Assembly (NCBI RefSeq): GCF_900101025.1
Contig: NZ_FMUH01000003.1
Span: 124,001 to 188,000, forward strand
Direction: 5' to 3'
DNA length: 64,000 nucleotides
Origin: Klenkia marina
GTDB lineage: Bacteria > Actinomycetota > Actinomycetes > Mycobacteriales > Geodermatophilaceae
Each line of letters starts with the position of its first letter. Within the stretch, counting starts at the first letter, position 1. Shown piece by piece: positions 20,150 to 29,485 of the stretch. The notes beneath the pieces are model-generated. The model did no database searches. It had not been told where the DNA came from and saw only the letters and a program-made list of their open reading frames with translations. A program made the translations under genes and the position numbers.

Positions 20150-22045
20150 ATGGCGGGTGAGCGGCGCGGCCGCATCCGGGCCGCCGACATCGCGACCGTG
20201 CGCGAGCGGGCCAAGATCGACGAGGTGGTCGGCGAGCACCTGCAGCTCAAGCGCGCCGGCGGCGGGTCGCTGAAGGGCCTGTGCCCGTTCCACGACGAGA
20301 AGTCGCCGTCGTTCCACGTCACCCCCTCGCGCGCCCTGTACTACTGCTTCGGGTGCGGCGCCGGCGGCGACGTCATCAAGTTCGTGCAGGAGATCGACCA
20401 CCTCTCGTTCTCCGAGGCCGTCGAGCTGCTGGCCGGCCGGGCCGGCATCCAGCTGCAGTACGAGGACGACGGCGGGCGGCCCACCGGGGCTCCCGACCGC
20501 GCCGCGGCCGGCCAGCGCGCCCGGCTGGTCGCCGCCAACACCGCCGCCGCGGAGTTCTACCGGCAGCAGTTGGCCACCCCCGACGCCGCGATCGCCCGCA
20601 CCTTCCTGGCCCAGCGGGGGTTCACCCGCGAGATGGCGGCCGACTTCGACTGCGGCTTCGCCCCTGCGGGCTGGGACACCCTCACCAAGCACCTGCGGCA
20701 GGCCGGATTCAGCCAGCAGGAGCTGGAGACGGCTGGGTTGTCGAAGCAGTCCTCGCGGGGCACCTCCATCGACCGCTTCCACCGGCGCCTGCTGTGGCCC
20801 ATCCGCGACATCACCGGCGACGTCATCGGGTTCGGCGCCCGCAAGCTCGCCGACGACGACCCGGGGCCGAAGTACCTCAACACCCCCGAGACCCCGCTCT
20901 ACAAGAAGTCCACCGTGCTCTACGGCGTCGAGCGGGCCAAGCGCGACATCGCCCGCCAGCACCGGGCCGTCGTCGTCGAGGGCTACACCGACGTGATGGC
21001 CTGCCACATCGCCGGCGTCACCACCGCGGTCGCCTCCTGCGGCACCGCCTTCGGCGCCGAGCACATCAACGTGCTGCGGCGGCTGCTCATGGACCAGGAC
21101 GAGTTCCGCGGCGAGGTCGTCTACTGCTTCGACGGCGACAAGGCCGGCCAGGCCGCGGCGATGAAGACCTTCGCCGAGGACCAGCGGTTCGTCGGCCAGA
21201 CCTTCGTCGCCGTCGAGCCCGACGGCCGCGACCCGTGCGAGCTGCGCCAGGCGCACGGCGACGCCGCGGTGCGCGACCTGGTGGCGCGTCGGGTGCCGCT
21301 GATCGCCTTCGTGCTGAAGACGACGCTGGCCGACTACGACCTGGACACCGTCGAGGGCCGGGTGCACGCGCTGGACAAGGCCGTGCCGATGGTCGCCCAG
21401 ATCAAGGACCACGCCCTGCGGCCTGCCTACGCCCGCCAGCTGGCCGGCATGCTCGGCAACACCGACGAGGCCGAGGTGCTCGAGCGCGTGCGGGCGGTGA
21501 CCGGCGAGGGGGCATCCAACGGGCGCCCCCGCCCGCGGCAGAAGGCGCCGGCGCGCTCCGCCGACGACACCGCGGCGTTCATCGAGCGCGAGGCGGTGAA
21601 GACCGCGTTGCAGTGCCCCGAGCTCGCCGGTCCGGTCTTCGACGCCATCGCCCCCGAGTCGTGGACCCACCCCGAGTACGGCGCGGTCGCCGCGGCGGTG
21701 GCCGCGGCCGGCGGTGCGGCGGGGGCGACCGTCGGTGGAGCGGCGTGGATCGACCAGGTGGGTGCCGTCGCCGCGTCCGACGACGTCCGCCGGTTGCTGC
21801 CGGCGCTCGCCGTCGAGGCGCTGAAGTCCCCGGCCGAGGAACCTGACAGCGGGTACGTGCACGCCGTGCTCACCCGGTTGCAGGAGATGGCCACCGTGCG
21901 CCGGGTGACCGAGACCAAGGGCCGGCTGCAGCGGATGAACCCGGTCGAGGACCCCGAGGGCTACACCAAGGTGTTCGGTCAGCTGCTGGCGCTGGAGCAG
22001 GAGGCGCGCTCGCTGCGCGAACGGGCGATCGGTGGGCTGGCGTGA
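20150..22045 (+). CDS. dnaG: DNA primase
   Basis: A 631-residue primase. The N-terminal CHC2 zinc finger has CPFH at residue 45 onward and CFGCG after YY. The TOPRIM core has VVVEGYTDVMACHIAG and FDGDKAGQ. The C-terminal 170 residues are the helicase-binding region, with an Ala/Pro linker before it. The ATG at 20150 gives MAGERRGRIRAADIATVRERA, matching usual DnaG starts; the frame is open further upstream but lacks conserved sequence. The next gene overlaps by 4 bases. Confidence 0.95.
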   Translation: MAGERRGRIRAADIATVRERAKIDEVVGEHLQLKRAGGGSLKGLCPFHDEKSPSFHVTPSRALYYCFGCGAGGDVIKFVQEIDHLSFSEAVELLAGRAGIQLQYEDDGGRPTGAPDRAAAGQRARLVAANTAAAEFYRQQLATPDAAIARTFLAQRGFTREMAADFDCGFAPAGWDTLTKHLRQAGFSQQELETAGLSKQSSRGTSIDRFHRRLLWPIRDITGDVIGFGARKLADDDPGPKYLNTPETPLYKKSTVLYGVERAKRDIARQHRAVVVEGYTDVMACHIAGVTTAVASCGTAFGAEHINVLRRLLMDQDEFRGEVVYCFDGDKAGQAAAMKTFAEDQRFVGQTFVAVEPDGRDPCELRQAHGDAAVRDLVARRVPLIAFVLKTTLADYDLDTVEGRVHALDKAVPMVAQIKDHALRPAYARQLAGMLGNTDEAEVLERVRAVTGEGASNGRPRPRQKAPARSADDTAAFIEREAVKTALQCPELAGPVFDAIAPESWTHPEYGAVAAAVAAAGGAAGATVGGAAWIDQVGAVAASDDVRRLLPALAVEALKSPAEEPDSGYVHAVLTRLQEMATVRRVTETKGRLQRMNPVEDPEGYTKVFGQLLALEQEARSLRERAIGGLA

Positions 22046-22578
22046 GCCTGCTGCGCCGGCTCGCCCAACGCTTCGGCCGCCCGCCGACCGAGGTCACCGA
22101 GGCGGCCGGCGGCACCGACGTCCTGGCCTGGGGGGCGCGCCGGGACGGCGGCTGGTTGGTGGCCACGTCGGCCGGCCTGCAGGCCGTGCCCGAGGGCGAC
22201 CTGCTGCCCTGGCACCTGGTCGGGCACGCCCGGTGGACCGCCGCCGAGACCGGTGGCACGTTCGCCGTCACGCCGCTGGTCGAGGTCGAACCCGGCGTGC
22301 AGGCCCGCGGGCCGGTGACCCGGCACGTGCTCACCGACGCCGGCGAGCTGCCGGCCGTGGTGCGCCGACGGGTGGACCAGAGCGTGGTAGCCAGCAAGCG
22401 GCACCCGCTGCCGGCCGGTGGGGGAGTGCTGCTGGTGGCCCGCCGGGTACCCGGTCAGGCCGCCCGCGAGTGGAGCGTGGTGTTCGACCACGACGCCGAC
22501 CGCGACGACCCCGCCGCCCGCGAGGTCGCCCGGGCGCGGCTGGCCGAGGCGGTCGACTCCGAGGACGCCAGCCGCTGA
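22042..22578 (+). CDS. Conserved hypothetical protein downstream of dnaG
   Basis: A 178-residue soluble protein, GTG start overlapping the dnaG stop. It has mainly alternating strands (DVLAWGARRDGGWLVATSAGLQAV, LPWHLVGHARW) and an acidic C-terminus. A protein with this layout commonly follows dnaG in actinobacteria. No catalytic motif is seen. It ends one base before the convergent small gene. Confidence 0.7.
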   Translation: MSLLRRLAQRFGRPPTEVTEAAGGTDVLAWGARRDGGWLVATSAGLQAVPEGDLLPWHLVGHARWTAAETGGTFAVTPLVEVEPGVQARGPVTRHVLTDAGELPAVVRRRVDQSVVASKRHPLPAGGGVLLVARRVPGQAAREWSVVFDHDADRDDPAAREVARARLAEAVDSEDASR

Positions 22579-22579
22579 G

Positions 22580-22780
22580 TCAGCGGCCGCGCAGCTCGCG
22601 GACGACGCTGGCGACGGCGGTGTCGGCCTGGGCGCGCAGGGTGCCGGCGAGGGACTGCATGCGCGGGTCGTCCTTGGCGTGGTCGTAGGCGCGGCGGATC
22701 TGCTCGTAGCGTTCGCGGCCGGCGCGGGCACCCAGGACGTAGCCGGCACCGACGCCGGCGATGAAGGACAGCTTGGCCAC
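22580..22780 (-). CDS. Small YtxH-like protein
   Basis: A 66-residue protein. The GTG at 22780 gives VAKLSFIAGVGAGYVLGARAG, a short hydrophobic Gly-rich helix, then an amphipathic charged helix (RERYEQIRRAYDHAKDDPRM). GGAGG lies 7 bases upstream. Similar small proteins are common in actinobacteria and may be envelope-associated; the function is unknown. The gap to the opposing gene is one base. Confidence 0.7.
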   Translation of the reverse strand: MAKLSFIAGVGAGYVLGARAGRERYEQIRRAYDHAKDDPRMQSLAGTLRAQADTAVASVVRELRGR

Positions 22781-22895
22781 GGGAGGACCTCCTGGGTAGG
22801 GACTGGGAGTGATCGACGCTACCGGCCCGACACGCGCGGGGGTGGCCCCAGGGGCCGGGTCGGCGTGAGGTAATCTTCTGCACCGCAGCACCCGT

Positions 22896-22971
22896 TCCCC
22901 CGTAGCTCAATTGGCAGAGCATTCGACTGTTAATCGAACGGTTTCTGGTTCGAGTCCAGACGGGGGAGCCA
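22896..22971 (+). tRNA. tRNA-Asn (GTT)
   Basis: Acceptor arms TCCCCCG and CGGGGGA pair at 22896-22902 and 22961-22967, followed by discriminator G and encoded CCA. The anticodon stem is TTCGA/TCGAA, the loop CTGTTAA, and the anticodon GTT is at 22929-22931. The T-loop TTCGAGT is normal. Confidence 0.96.
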
Positions 22972-22973
22972 CA

Positions 22974-23010
22974 CGACAGGCCCTCGACCGCCACGGTCGG
23001 GGGCCTGTCG
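22974..23010. terminator. Strong terminator after tRNA-Asn
   Basis: CGACAGGCCCTCGACC pairs with GGTCGGGGGCCTGTCG, a 16-bp stem with one T-G pair and a 5-base loop, starting 3 bases after the tRNA. It insulates the tRNA from the iron-regulated gene downstream. Confidence 0.8.
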
Positions 23011-23071
23011 CCGTCCACGGGTCCGTTCGTGGGCCCCGGGCCGCCCGAGAGACCACTGAGGGTCCCCTAAG

Positions 23072-23090
23072 TACGGGTAGGCTAACCTCT
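23072..23090. promoter_or_regulatory. Iron box (IdeR/DmdR operator) and probable -10 region
   Basis: TACGGGTAGGCTAACCTCT matches the 19-bp consensus TTAGGTTAGGCTAACCTAA at 14 positions, including the whole core TAGGCTAACCT. It ends 5 bases before the start codon of a siderophore-binding lipoprotein gene. TAGGCT could be the -10 element, which would make the mRNA nearly leaderless. Confidence 0.85.
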
Positions 23091-23095
23091 CGCCC

Positions 23096-24112
23096 GTGAT
23101 GATCAGCTCCCTGCGCCGCAGTGCGGCCGTCCCCCTCGGCCTCGCCGCCGTCCTCGCCCTGACCTCCTGCGGCTCCGACGCCACCGCCGACTCCGCCGGC
23201 GGCTCGGCCGAGGCCTGGACCTTCACCGACGACGTCGGCGAGACGATCACCCTCGACCAGGCCCCGGAGCGGGTGGCCAGCTACGCCGACTACGCCCTGG
23301 GTCTGCACAGCCTGGACGTCGACCCGGTCGCGGTCTTCGGCCGGGTGCCCGTGGCCGAGGACGAGCGGTTCGCCGACTACGACCTCTCCGACGTCGCCGT
23401 GGTCGGCAACGGCTACGGCGAGATCGACATCGAGGCGATGGCCGCGGCCCAGCCCGACGTCATCGTCGTCGGCATCTACCCCGAGGACCGCGAGGGCACC
23501 CTCGACCTCGAGGGCCCCCGCTACGGCCTGCAGGACACCGCGCAGCAGCAGCAGCTCGAGGCCATCGCCCCGCTCATCACCATCGAGGTCGGCGGCGAGG
23601 GCCAGGACGTCATCGACAGCCTCAACCGGCTGGCCCTCGCCCTCGGCGCCGAGCAGTCGGAGGTCGACGCCGCGCAGGCCGAGTTCGACGCGGCCGCGGC
23701 CGACCTGCAGGAGGCCGCCGAGACCTCCGGTGTCGAGGTCACCCAGATGTACGCCGACGCGAGCTCGGGCATCTACGTCGCCAAGCCCGACGACGAGCCC
23801 GAGATGGAGCTGTACCGCGAGTACGGCGTGGACTTCACCGACCTCAACCCCGACGACGGCAACTTCTACTGGGACATCTACAGCTGGGAGAACGCCTCGC
23901 AGATGTCCACCGGCGACGTCCTGCTGCTCAACGTCGAGGGCTACCAGGCCGAGGACCTCGCGGCCCAGCCGACCTTCGCCGCGCACCCGGCCCTGGTCGC
24001 CGGCCAGGCCTACGAGTGGAACGGCGCCGCGATGGACTACCGGTCGCAGGCTGCGCACATGGCGCAGCTGGCCGAGGTCCTGCGCGGCGCGCAGGACGTC
24101 AACCCCGCCTGA
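23096..24112 (+). CDS. Iron-siderophore ABC transporter substrate-binding lipoprotein
   Basis: A 338-residue secreted lipoprotein: LAAVLALTSC is the signal peptide with lipobox, then a Ser/Ala linker. The mature part is a FecB/FhuD-type (TroA-like) fold: DDVGETITLDQAPERVASY, DIEAMAAAQPDVIVVG, and a long helix linking the lobes. It should capture a ferric siderophore outside the membrane. No permease or ATPase gene is adjacent, so it must work with a transporter encoded elsewhere. The iron box just upstream indicates repression by IdeR/DmdR when iron is sufficient. Start GTG 23096 or ATG 23099. The 3' end overlaps the convergent gene by 14 bases. Confidence 0.88.
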   Translation: MMISSLRRSAAVPLGLAAVLALTSCGSDATADSAGGSAEAWTFTDDVGETITLDQAPERVASYADYALGLHSLDVDPVAVFGRVPVAEDERFADYDLSDVAVVGNGYGEIDIEAMAAAQPDVIVVGIYPEDREGTLDLEGPRYGLQDTAQQQQLEAIAPLITIEVGGEGQDVIDSLNRLALALGAEQSEVDAAQAEFDAAAADLQEAAETSGVEVTQMYADASSGIYVAKPDDEPEMELYREYGVDFTDLNPDDGNFYWDIYSWENASQMSTGDVLLLNVEGYQAEDLAAQPTFAAHPALVAGQAYEWNGAAMDYRSQAAHMAQLAEVLRGAQDVNPA

Positions 24113-25520
24113 CGCCGCCGAGCGCGGTGGTCAACCTGGTCAGGTTGGCCACCGCGCCCGGGGTGTGCTCCCGGAACCGCGCCAGGACCGCCTGCTGGGC
24201 GGGGTCCTCGCGGTCGGCGCCGGCGATGACCGCGCCGAACCCGTCGAGCCGGCTGGCGCGGATCCACCGGCGCAGCTCGGGGTGCTGGCTCCACCGGTGC
24301 TGGTTGCGCATCGTGGCCAGCATCGTCGCGGGGTAGTCGTCGAGGGCGTGCGGGAACGGCACGGGCGCGCAGAGCTCGTTCTGCAGCTCCTGGTCGTCGC
24401 CGTGGTGGGCCTCGACCCAGCCGGTGAGCGCGGCGCTGAAGGCCGGCTGCGGCAGCCGCAGCAGCTGCGGCACGACCCGGTCGCCCTGGAACACCGGTTG
24501 CCCGGGCCGCGGCTCCACGGCCGAGGCGGTGCAGTCGACGACCACCGCGCCCGGGGGGAGGGGCACCTCGCCGCCGTCGAGCACCATGCGGTCGGGGTGC
24601 AGCTCGCGCACCCGCCCGAGCCGGACGACGTCGTGCACCTGCCGCAGCAGCTCGACCTCCCCGGGGGCGACCGTGGCCAGGTGGAACATGCTCGGGGTGC
24701 GGTCGCGGTCGATGCGGGTGAGCACGCCGCAGCGCTCGAGACGGGCGAAGAGGTCCGGGACGTCGTCGGCGCTGGCCAGGGCCTCGAGCTGGTCGGCCTG
24801 CGCCCCGATCGACTCGGCGAAGAACCCGGGCCCGGGCTGGGTGGTGATCCGGTTGATCAGCCAGGAGTCGCGCGGCACGACCCAGGTGATGGCCTCGGGC
24901 GCCGCGCCGTGCTGCAGCAGCCAGGTGCAGGTGTCCATCGCGGTCTTGCCGCCGCCGAGCACCACGAACCGGTGCGGGCCGGGCGGCAGGCGGGGCAGGT
25001 CGTTCGGCGGTACGAGGTGCACCCCGTCGGCCACGGCGAAGCGCGGTCGGTGGGTGGCGGGCACCGAGGGGCTGCTGTGCGTGGTGTCCACGAGCTTGCG
25101 GCGCACCCGCACCTCGGTGGCCGCGCCGGAGAGGAGGGAGGTGACGCGGTGGGCGCCGTCCGGGCCGGGCTCGTACGCGCTCAGCGGGTGGTACCCGACG
25201 CGGCCGGTGGGCAGCAGCACCGTGCGCACGACCCGGTCGTAGTAGTCGACGATCGCCGGCCCCGACGCCAGCTCCTGCATGCCCCGGTTCAGCCCGGTGG
25301 TGTCGATGCGCCCGGTGCCCAGCTCGAGGGAGCCGACGCCGTAGAACGCCGAGGGCTGGTGCAGCGTGACGAAGGAGTAGGCGTCGACCCAGTGCCCGCC
25401 CGGCGCCGAACGCCGGTCGACGAGGGTGACGTGCACGTCGTCGGTCTCGGCCAGCAGGGTGTCGACGAAGGCCAGCCCGGTGGCCCCGGCGCCCACGACG
25501 AGGTAGTCGGTCTCCAACAT
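24099..25520 (-). CDS. FAD/NAD(P)-binding oxidoreductase
   Basis: A 473-residue flavoprotein. The N-terminal dinucleotide fold is YLVVGAGATGLAFVDTLL, with an acidic end to the second strand (VDRRSAPGGHW). A second Rossmann motif, FVVLGGGKTAMDT, near residue 185 suggests NAD(P)H binding. The overall plan is like flavin monooxygenases or lysine/ornithine N-hydroxylases, but I cannot assign a substrate. A link to siderophores is tempting given the neighbour, but the genes converge, so co-expression is not shown. Confidence 0.75.
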   Translation of the reverse strand: MLETDYLVVGAGATGLAFVDTLLAETDDVHVTLVDRRSAPGGHWVDAYSFVTLHQPSAFYGVGSLELGTGRIDTTGLNRGMQELASGPAIVDYYDRVVRTVLLPTGRVGYHPLSAYEPGPDGAHRVTSLLSGAATEVRVRRKLVDTTHSSPSVPATHRPRFAVADGVHLVPPNDLPRLPPGPHRFVVLGGGKTAMDTCTWLLQHGAAPEAITWVVPRDSWLINRITTQPGPGFFAESIGAQADQLEALASADDVPDLFARLERCGVLTRIDRDRTPSMFHLATVAPGEVELLRQVHDVVRLGRVRELHPDRMVLDGGEVPLPPGAVVVDCTASAVEPRPGQPVFQGDRVVPQLLRLPQPAFSAALTGWVEAHHGDDQELQNELCAPVPFPHALDDYPATMLATMRNQHRWSQHPELRRWIRASRLDGFGAVIAGADREDPAQQAVLARFREHTPGAVANLTRLTTALGGVRRG

Positions 25521-25545
25521 GCCCGCACGCTAGCGGGCCCCCACG

Positions 25546-26646
25546 ATGGATCGGGTGGACGATCGAGGACGCCGCCCGGGCCGGCTCGGTTCGGCGGCAC
25601 GGGCGTGGGCGCGGCACCCGCGCTGGGGCCTGACGGTGAAGGCGGCGCTCGCCGCGTCGCTGGCGTGGGGTGTCGCGCAGCTCGTGCCCGGGCCTGCGGG
25701 GGAGTACCCGTACTACGCCCCGCTCGGGGCGGTCATCGCGACCTCCACCACGCTGGCGGGGTCGGCGCGGGAGGGGCTGCAGACCGTCGCCGCCATCTCG
25801 CTGGGCGCCGTCGTCGCCCTGGGGGTCGACGCGGTCGGCTACCCCAACGCGGTGACCGTGGCCGTGGTGGTGGGCCTCGGGGTGCTGCTGGCCGGCTGGC
25901 GACGGCTGGGGACGGCGGCCACCTGGGTCCCGACCGCGGCGCTGTTCACGCTGATCATCGGCAACGCCGACCCGTTCGGCTACGTCGCCGGGTACGCGGG
26001 GCTGACCCTGCTCGGTGCCTGCATCGGGCTGGCCGTCACCGCGGTGTTCCCGCCGCTCCCGCTGGCCCCGGCGCAGGCCGAGCTCGACCGGCTGCGCACC
26101 ACGCTGGCCGACCAGCTCGACGACCTCGTCGACGGGCTGCGCCAGGAGTCGCTGCCCGACGAGGGCGGGTGGCGCGCCCGCATGCGGGCCATCGAGCCCG
26201 AGCTGGGGCGCATGCGGGACGCCGTCGACGTGGCCGAGCAGGCCCGTCGCGGCAACCGCCGTGCCCGGCGGTACGCCGCCGACGTGGACCACCAGTACCG
26301 CGAGGCCCGCGCCCTGGAGAGCGTGTCGTTCCTCGTGCAGGACGTCACCGAGCTGCTGCGCGAGCACGAGCGCGCCGACGCCGGGTGGGCCGACATCGCG
26401 CTGGGCCCGCGGCTGCGACCGGCCACCACCGACGCGATCGGCGCCGTCGCCGACGTCGTGCGCACGGGTGCCGACGACGACCGGGTGCGTGCCGCCGTCG
26501 ACCGGATCGAGGCCCTCGCGGACCGGATCCGCGACGAGCGCGCCCGCAGCGGCCACGACCTGTTCGTCGCCGGCAGTGTGCTCACCACGCTGCGCCGGTC
26601 CCTGCGGGCGCTCACCGGCCGCGAGGTGCCCGCAGCGGAGGGGTGA
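25546..26646 (+). CDS. FUSC family (aromatic acid exporter-like) membrane protein
   Basis: A 366-residue protein with an N-terminal membrane domain of about six helices (residues 30-175: ASLAWGVAQLVPG, YYAPLGAVIATSTTLAGS, LFTLIIGNADPFGY). A long cytoplasmic helical domain follows (ELDRLRTTLADQLDDLVDGL). This is the ArAE_1/FUSC layout, a family of putative aromatic acid or fusaric acid exporters. Start ATG 25546; a GTG at 25555 is an alternative. It is divergent from the flavoprotein gene with a 25-base gap. Confidence 0.82.
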   Translation: MDRVDDRGRRPGRLGSAARAWARHPRWGLTVKAALAASLAWGVAQLVPGPAGEYPYYAPLGAVIATSTTLAGSAREGLQTVAAISLGAVVALGVDAVGYPNAVTVAVVVGLGVLLAGWRRLGTAATWVPTAALFTLIIGNADPFGYVAGYAGLTLLGACIGLAVTAVFPPLPLAPAQAELDRLRTTLADQLDDLVDGLRQESLPDEGGWRARMRAIEPELGRMRDAVDVAEQARRGNRRARRYAADVDHQYREARALESVSFLVQDVTELLREHERADAGWADIALGPRLRPATTDAIGAVADVVRTGADDDRVRAAVDRIEALADRIRDERARSGHDLFVAGSVLTTLRRSLRALTGREVPAAEG

Positions 26647-26676
26647 GCCCCCGCTGCGGGCAGCGACCGCGGCGGA

Positions 26677-28863
26677 TCAGCGGGCCGCGTCGACCAGCTC
26701 CCGCTCGTCGTCGCGCGGAGCGTCCTTCTCCAGCGCGGCGCCCTCGACGTCGAGCACCGGCAGCCAGCCCAGCCAGCGGGGCAGCCACCAGGCGCGCTCG
26801 CCGAGCAGGGTCAGCGCCGCGGGCACCAGCACCATGCGGACGACGAAGGCGTCGAAGAGCACCCCGATCGCCAGCGCGAACCCGATGGACTTGATGGTCG
26901 CGTCACCGGCGGGCACGAAGCCGGCGAAGACGCTGAACATGATGAGCGCGGCGGCGAACACCACGGGCGCCGCCGACCGGAACCCGCTGCGGATCGCGGC
27001 CACCGGTGCCTTGCCGTGGGCGTGCGCCTCGTGCATCCGCGAGACCAGGAAGACCTGGTAGTCCATCGCCAGCCCGAAGAGGATCCCGATGACCAGGATC
27101 GGCGTCAGGCTGATCAGCGGACCGGTGCTCTCGAGGTTGACCAGGTCGCCGAGCCAACCCCACTGGAACACCGCGACGGTGGCGCCGAGCGAGGCGCCGA
27201 TGGTGAGCAGGAAGCCCAGCACGCCGACCAGCGGCACCAGCAGCGACCGGAACACCAGCACCAGCAGCACGAGCGCGAGCCCGACGACCAGCGCCAGGTA
27301 GACCGGCAGCGCGCTGTTCAGCGAGGCGGCGACGTCGACGCTGACCGCGGTTTGCCCGGTCACCGACGCGGTCACGCCGCCCGAGTCGGCGAGCTGGCCG
27401 CGCAGGTCCTCGACCAGCTGCTCGGTGGCCGCGCTGGTCGGGCCGGAGTCCGGGACGACGGTGAGCAGCGCGGCGTCGCCGTCGGCGTTCGGGATGGGCG
27501 GGGTGACGGTGACGACGTCGTCCAGACCCTGGATGCCCGGGGTGGCCGCCGCGGCGGCGGACGCGGCGTCGGTGCCCTCGAACAGCACGGTGATGGGTCC
27601 GTTGATGCCGGCGCCGAAGCCGTCGGCCAGCAGCTGCTGGGCCCGCTCCTGGGTGCTGTCGGCCGGCGGGGCCTGGATCAGCGTCGTGCGCATCGAGGCC
27701 ACCGGCACGGCGATGACGCCGAGCGCGACGACGGCGGCGAGCAGTGCGACGACGCGGTGCCGGGTGACCCCGGCGGCCCAGCGGCCGAACAACCCGGTGG
27801 AGGGCGCGGCGTCGTCGAGCTCGGCGACCGGCGGCAGGTCGCGCTGCTTCTTCGGCAGCGCCCGGCGACCCAGGTAGGACAGCACCGCGGGCACCAGGGT
27901 CAGCGCGACGAGCACGGCGACGACGATGGTCGCGCCGGCGGCGACACCCATCTGGGTCAGGAACGGGATGCCGGCGACGAAGAGGCCGACCAGGGCGATC
28001 ACCACGGTGAGACCGGCGGTGACGACCGCGGAGCCCGCCGTCCCGACCGCGGTGGCGATGGCCGTCGGGACGTCGGTGCCGCGCCGCAGCTCCTGCCGGT
28101 ACCGGTTGATGATGAACAGCGCGTAGTCGATGCCGACGGCGAGGCCGAGCATCGCGGCGAGGATCGACGTGGTCGAGGACAGCTCGAGGAACCCGGTCGC
28201 GATGGTGATGCCCAGGACGCCGATGCCGACGCCGACGGCGGCGGTCAGCAGGTTCATGCCGGCGACGACGAGCGACCCGTAGGTCAGGGCGAGCACCAGG
28301 ACGGCGACCACGACACCGGCGATCTCGCCGATGCCGCCGACCTCGGGGGCGCTCTCCAGCGCCTGGCCGGCGACCTCGACGGTGAGCCCGGAGTCGCGGG
28401 CGTCGGCGACGGCGTCGCGCAGCGCGTCCTGCTCGGCCGGGGTCACCTCGCCGGGTGCGACGTCGTAGGTGACGGTGCTGTAGCCGGTGGTGAGCTCCGG
28501 GTTGACGGTCGGGGAGGCCTGGTCCAGCGGGTTGCTGGCCGAGGCGACGCCGGGCAGCCCGCCCAGCTCGGTGACCAGCTGCTGCAGCGCGGCGGCCTGG
28601 GCCGGGTCGGTCAGCGTGGTGCCCTCGGGGGTGCCGACGACGACCTGCGCGCTGGCCCCGGAGTCGGCGGCGCCGAACTCCTCGGAGATGCGGTCGAGGG
28701 CGACGGTCGACTCCTGACCCGGGATGGAGAACGACGTGGTCGTCTCCCCGGACAGGGTGGCGGCGCCGACCCCGCCGGCGACCAGGACGGCCAGCCAGAC
28801 GAGGACGACGGTGAGCCGGCGGCGGTGCGCGAGGGCGCCCAGCCGGGCGAGCAGTGCAGCCAT
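26677..28863 (-). CDS. MMPL family RND transporter
   Basis: A 728-residue inner-membrane transporter with about 12 membrane segments in two halves. Each half keeps the MMPL proton-relay Asp-Tyr: GIDYALFI and AMDYQVFL. Two periplasmic domains lie after helix 1 and helix 7. The C-terminus (DDERELVDAAR) is short, unlike mycobacterial MmpL3. Members export lipids or drugs; the substrate is unknown. The gene is 5 bases after a TetR gene that has a strong double operator, so it is probably induced by a ligand of that repressor. Confidence 0.9.
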   Translation of the reverse strand: MAALLARLGALAHRRRLTVVLVWLAVLVAGGVGAATLSGETTTSFSIPGQESTVALDRISEEFGAADSGASAQVVVGTPEGTTLTDPAQAAALQQLVTELGGLPGVASASNPLDQASPTVNPELTTGYSTVTYDVAPGEVTPAEQDALRDAVADARDSGLTVEVAGQALESAPEVGGIGEIAGVVVAVLVLALTYGSLVVAGMNLLTAAVGVGIGVLGITIATGFLELSSTTSILAAMLGLAVGIDYALFIINRYRQELRRGTDVPTAIATAVGTAGSAVVTAGLTVVIALVGLFVAGIPFLTQMGVAAGATIVVAVLVALTLVPAVLSYLGRRALPKKQRDLPPVAELDDAAPSTGLFGRWAAGVTRHRVVALLAAVVALGVIAVPVASMRTTLIQAPPADSTQERAQQLLADGFGAGINGPITVLFEGTDAASAAAAATPGIQGLDDVVTVTPPIPNADGDAALLTVVPDSGPTSAATEQLVEDLRGQLADSGGVTASVTGQTAVSVDVAASLNSALPVYLALVVGLALVLLVLVFRSLLVPLVGVLGFLLTIGASLGATVAVFQWGWLGDLVNLESTGPLISLTPILVIGILFGLAMDYQVFLVSRMHEAHAHGKAPVAAIRSGFRSAAPVVFAAALIMFSVFAGFVPAGDATIKSIGFALAIGVLFDAFVVRMVLVPAALTLLGERAWWLPRWLGWLPVLDVEGAALEKDAPRDDERELVDAAR

Positions 28864-28868
28864 GGGGG

Positions 28869-29465
28869 TCAGGCCTCCGGGTCGGTGGAAGGGGTGGCGG
28901 GCGCGCCCGGACGGCCGTGGCCGAGCGCGTCGAGGCAGGTGGCGACCACGAGGGGTCGCCAGGTCGTGGTGGTGCCGAGCTCGGTCGCGGAGATCGAGAG
29001 GACGGCGAGCGCGCCGAGGGCCCCGAGCACCCGGACGACGCGCGTCGGGTCGGCGGGCACCTCGCCCGGGGCGATGCCGAAGGCGCGCAGGGCGGCGTCG
29101 CCGGCGGTGGAGGTGCACTCGGGCGCCGGCTCCTCGGCGGCGGGGGAGAGCAGCAGCGCGACCAGGCCGGGGTGGGCGAAGGCGATGTCGACCAGGACGT
29201 CGACCGTCGCCCGGTCGCGCTCGGGGCCCTCGGCGGCGCGGTCGGCGACGGCCAGCACCTGCTCGGCGAGCCCGTCGGCCTGCACGGTGACGGCGGTGTG
29301 CAGCGCGTCCTTGCTCGGGAAGTGGTGCAGCAGGCCGGCCTTGGACAGCCCCACGGCGTCGGCGATCTCCTGCACGGAGGTCTTCGCGAACCCCCGGCGG
29401 GCGAAGAGGGCGGCGGCGCGGTCGAGGATGTCGTCGTCCGCGTGCTGGCGCGGTGGTCGGCTCAC
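28869..29465 (-). CDS. TetR family repressor of the MMPL exporter
   Basis: A 198-residue regulator. The helix-turn-helix lies at residues 25-50 (VQEIADAVGLSKAGLLHHF). The ligand domain is Ala/Leu-rich with APECTSTAGDAAL near the middle. The GTG at 29465 gives VSRPPRQHADDDILDRAAALFARRGF, the usual TetR start; the frame stays open upstream through the operator but without conserved sequence. It leads the operon with the MMPL gene. The operator at 29486-29525 is 20 bases upstream, so autoregulation is likely. Confidence 0.9.
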   Translation of the reverse strand: MSRPPRQHADDDILDRAAALFARRGFAKTSVQEIADAVGLSKAGLLHHFPSKDALHTAVTVQADGLAEQVLAVADRAAEGPERDRATVDVLVDIAFAHPGLVALLLSPAAEEPAPECTSTAGDAALRAFGIAPGEVPADPTRVVRVLGALGALAVLSISATELGTTTTWRPLVVATCLDALGHGRPGAPATPSTDPEA

Positions 29466-29485
29466 GGCGATGACCGTAATCGGCC

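Noticed and set aside
23096-25520. Siderophore biosynthesis cluster
   Set aside because: Only a binding lipoprotein and an unassigned flavoprotein are present, on opposite strands. No synthetase, NIS enzyme or transporter is present.
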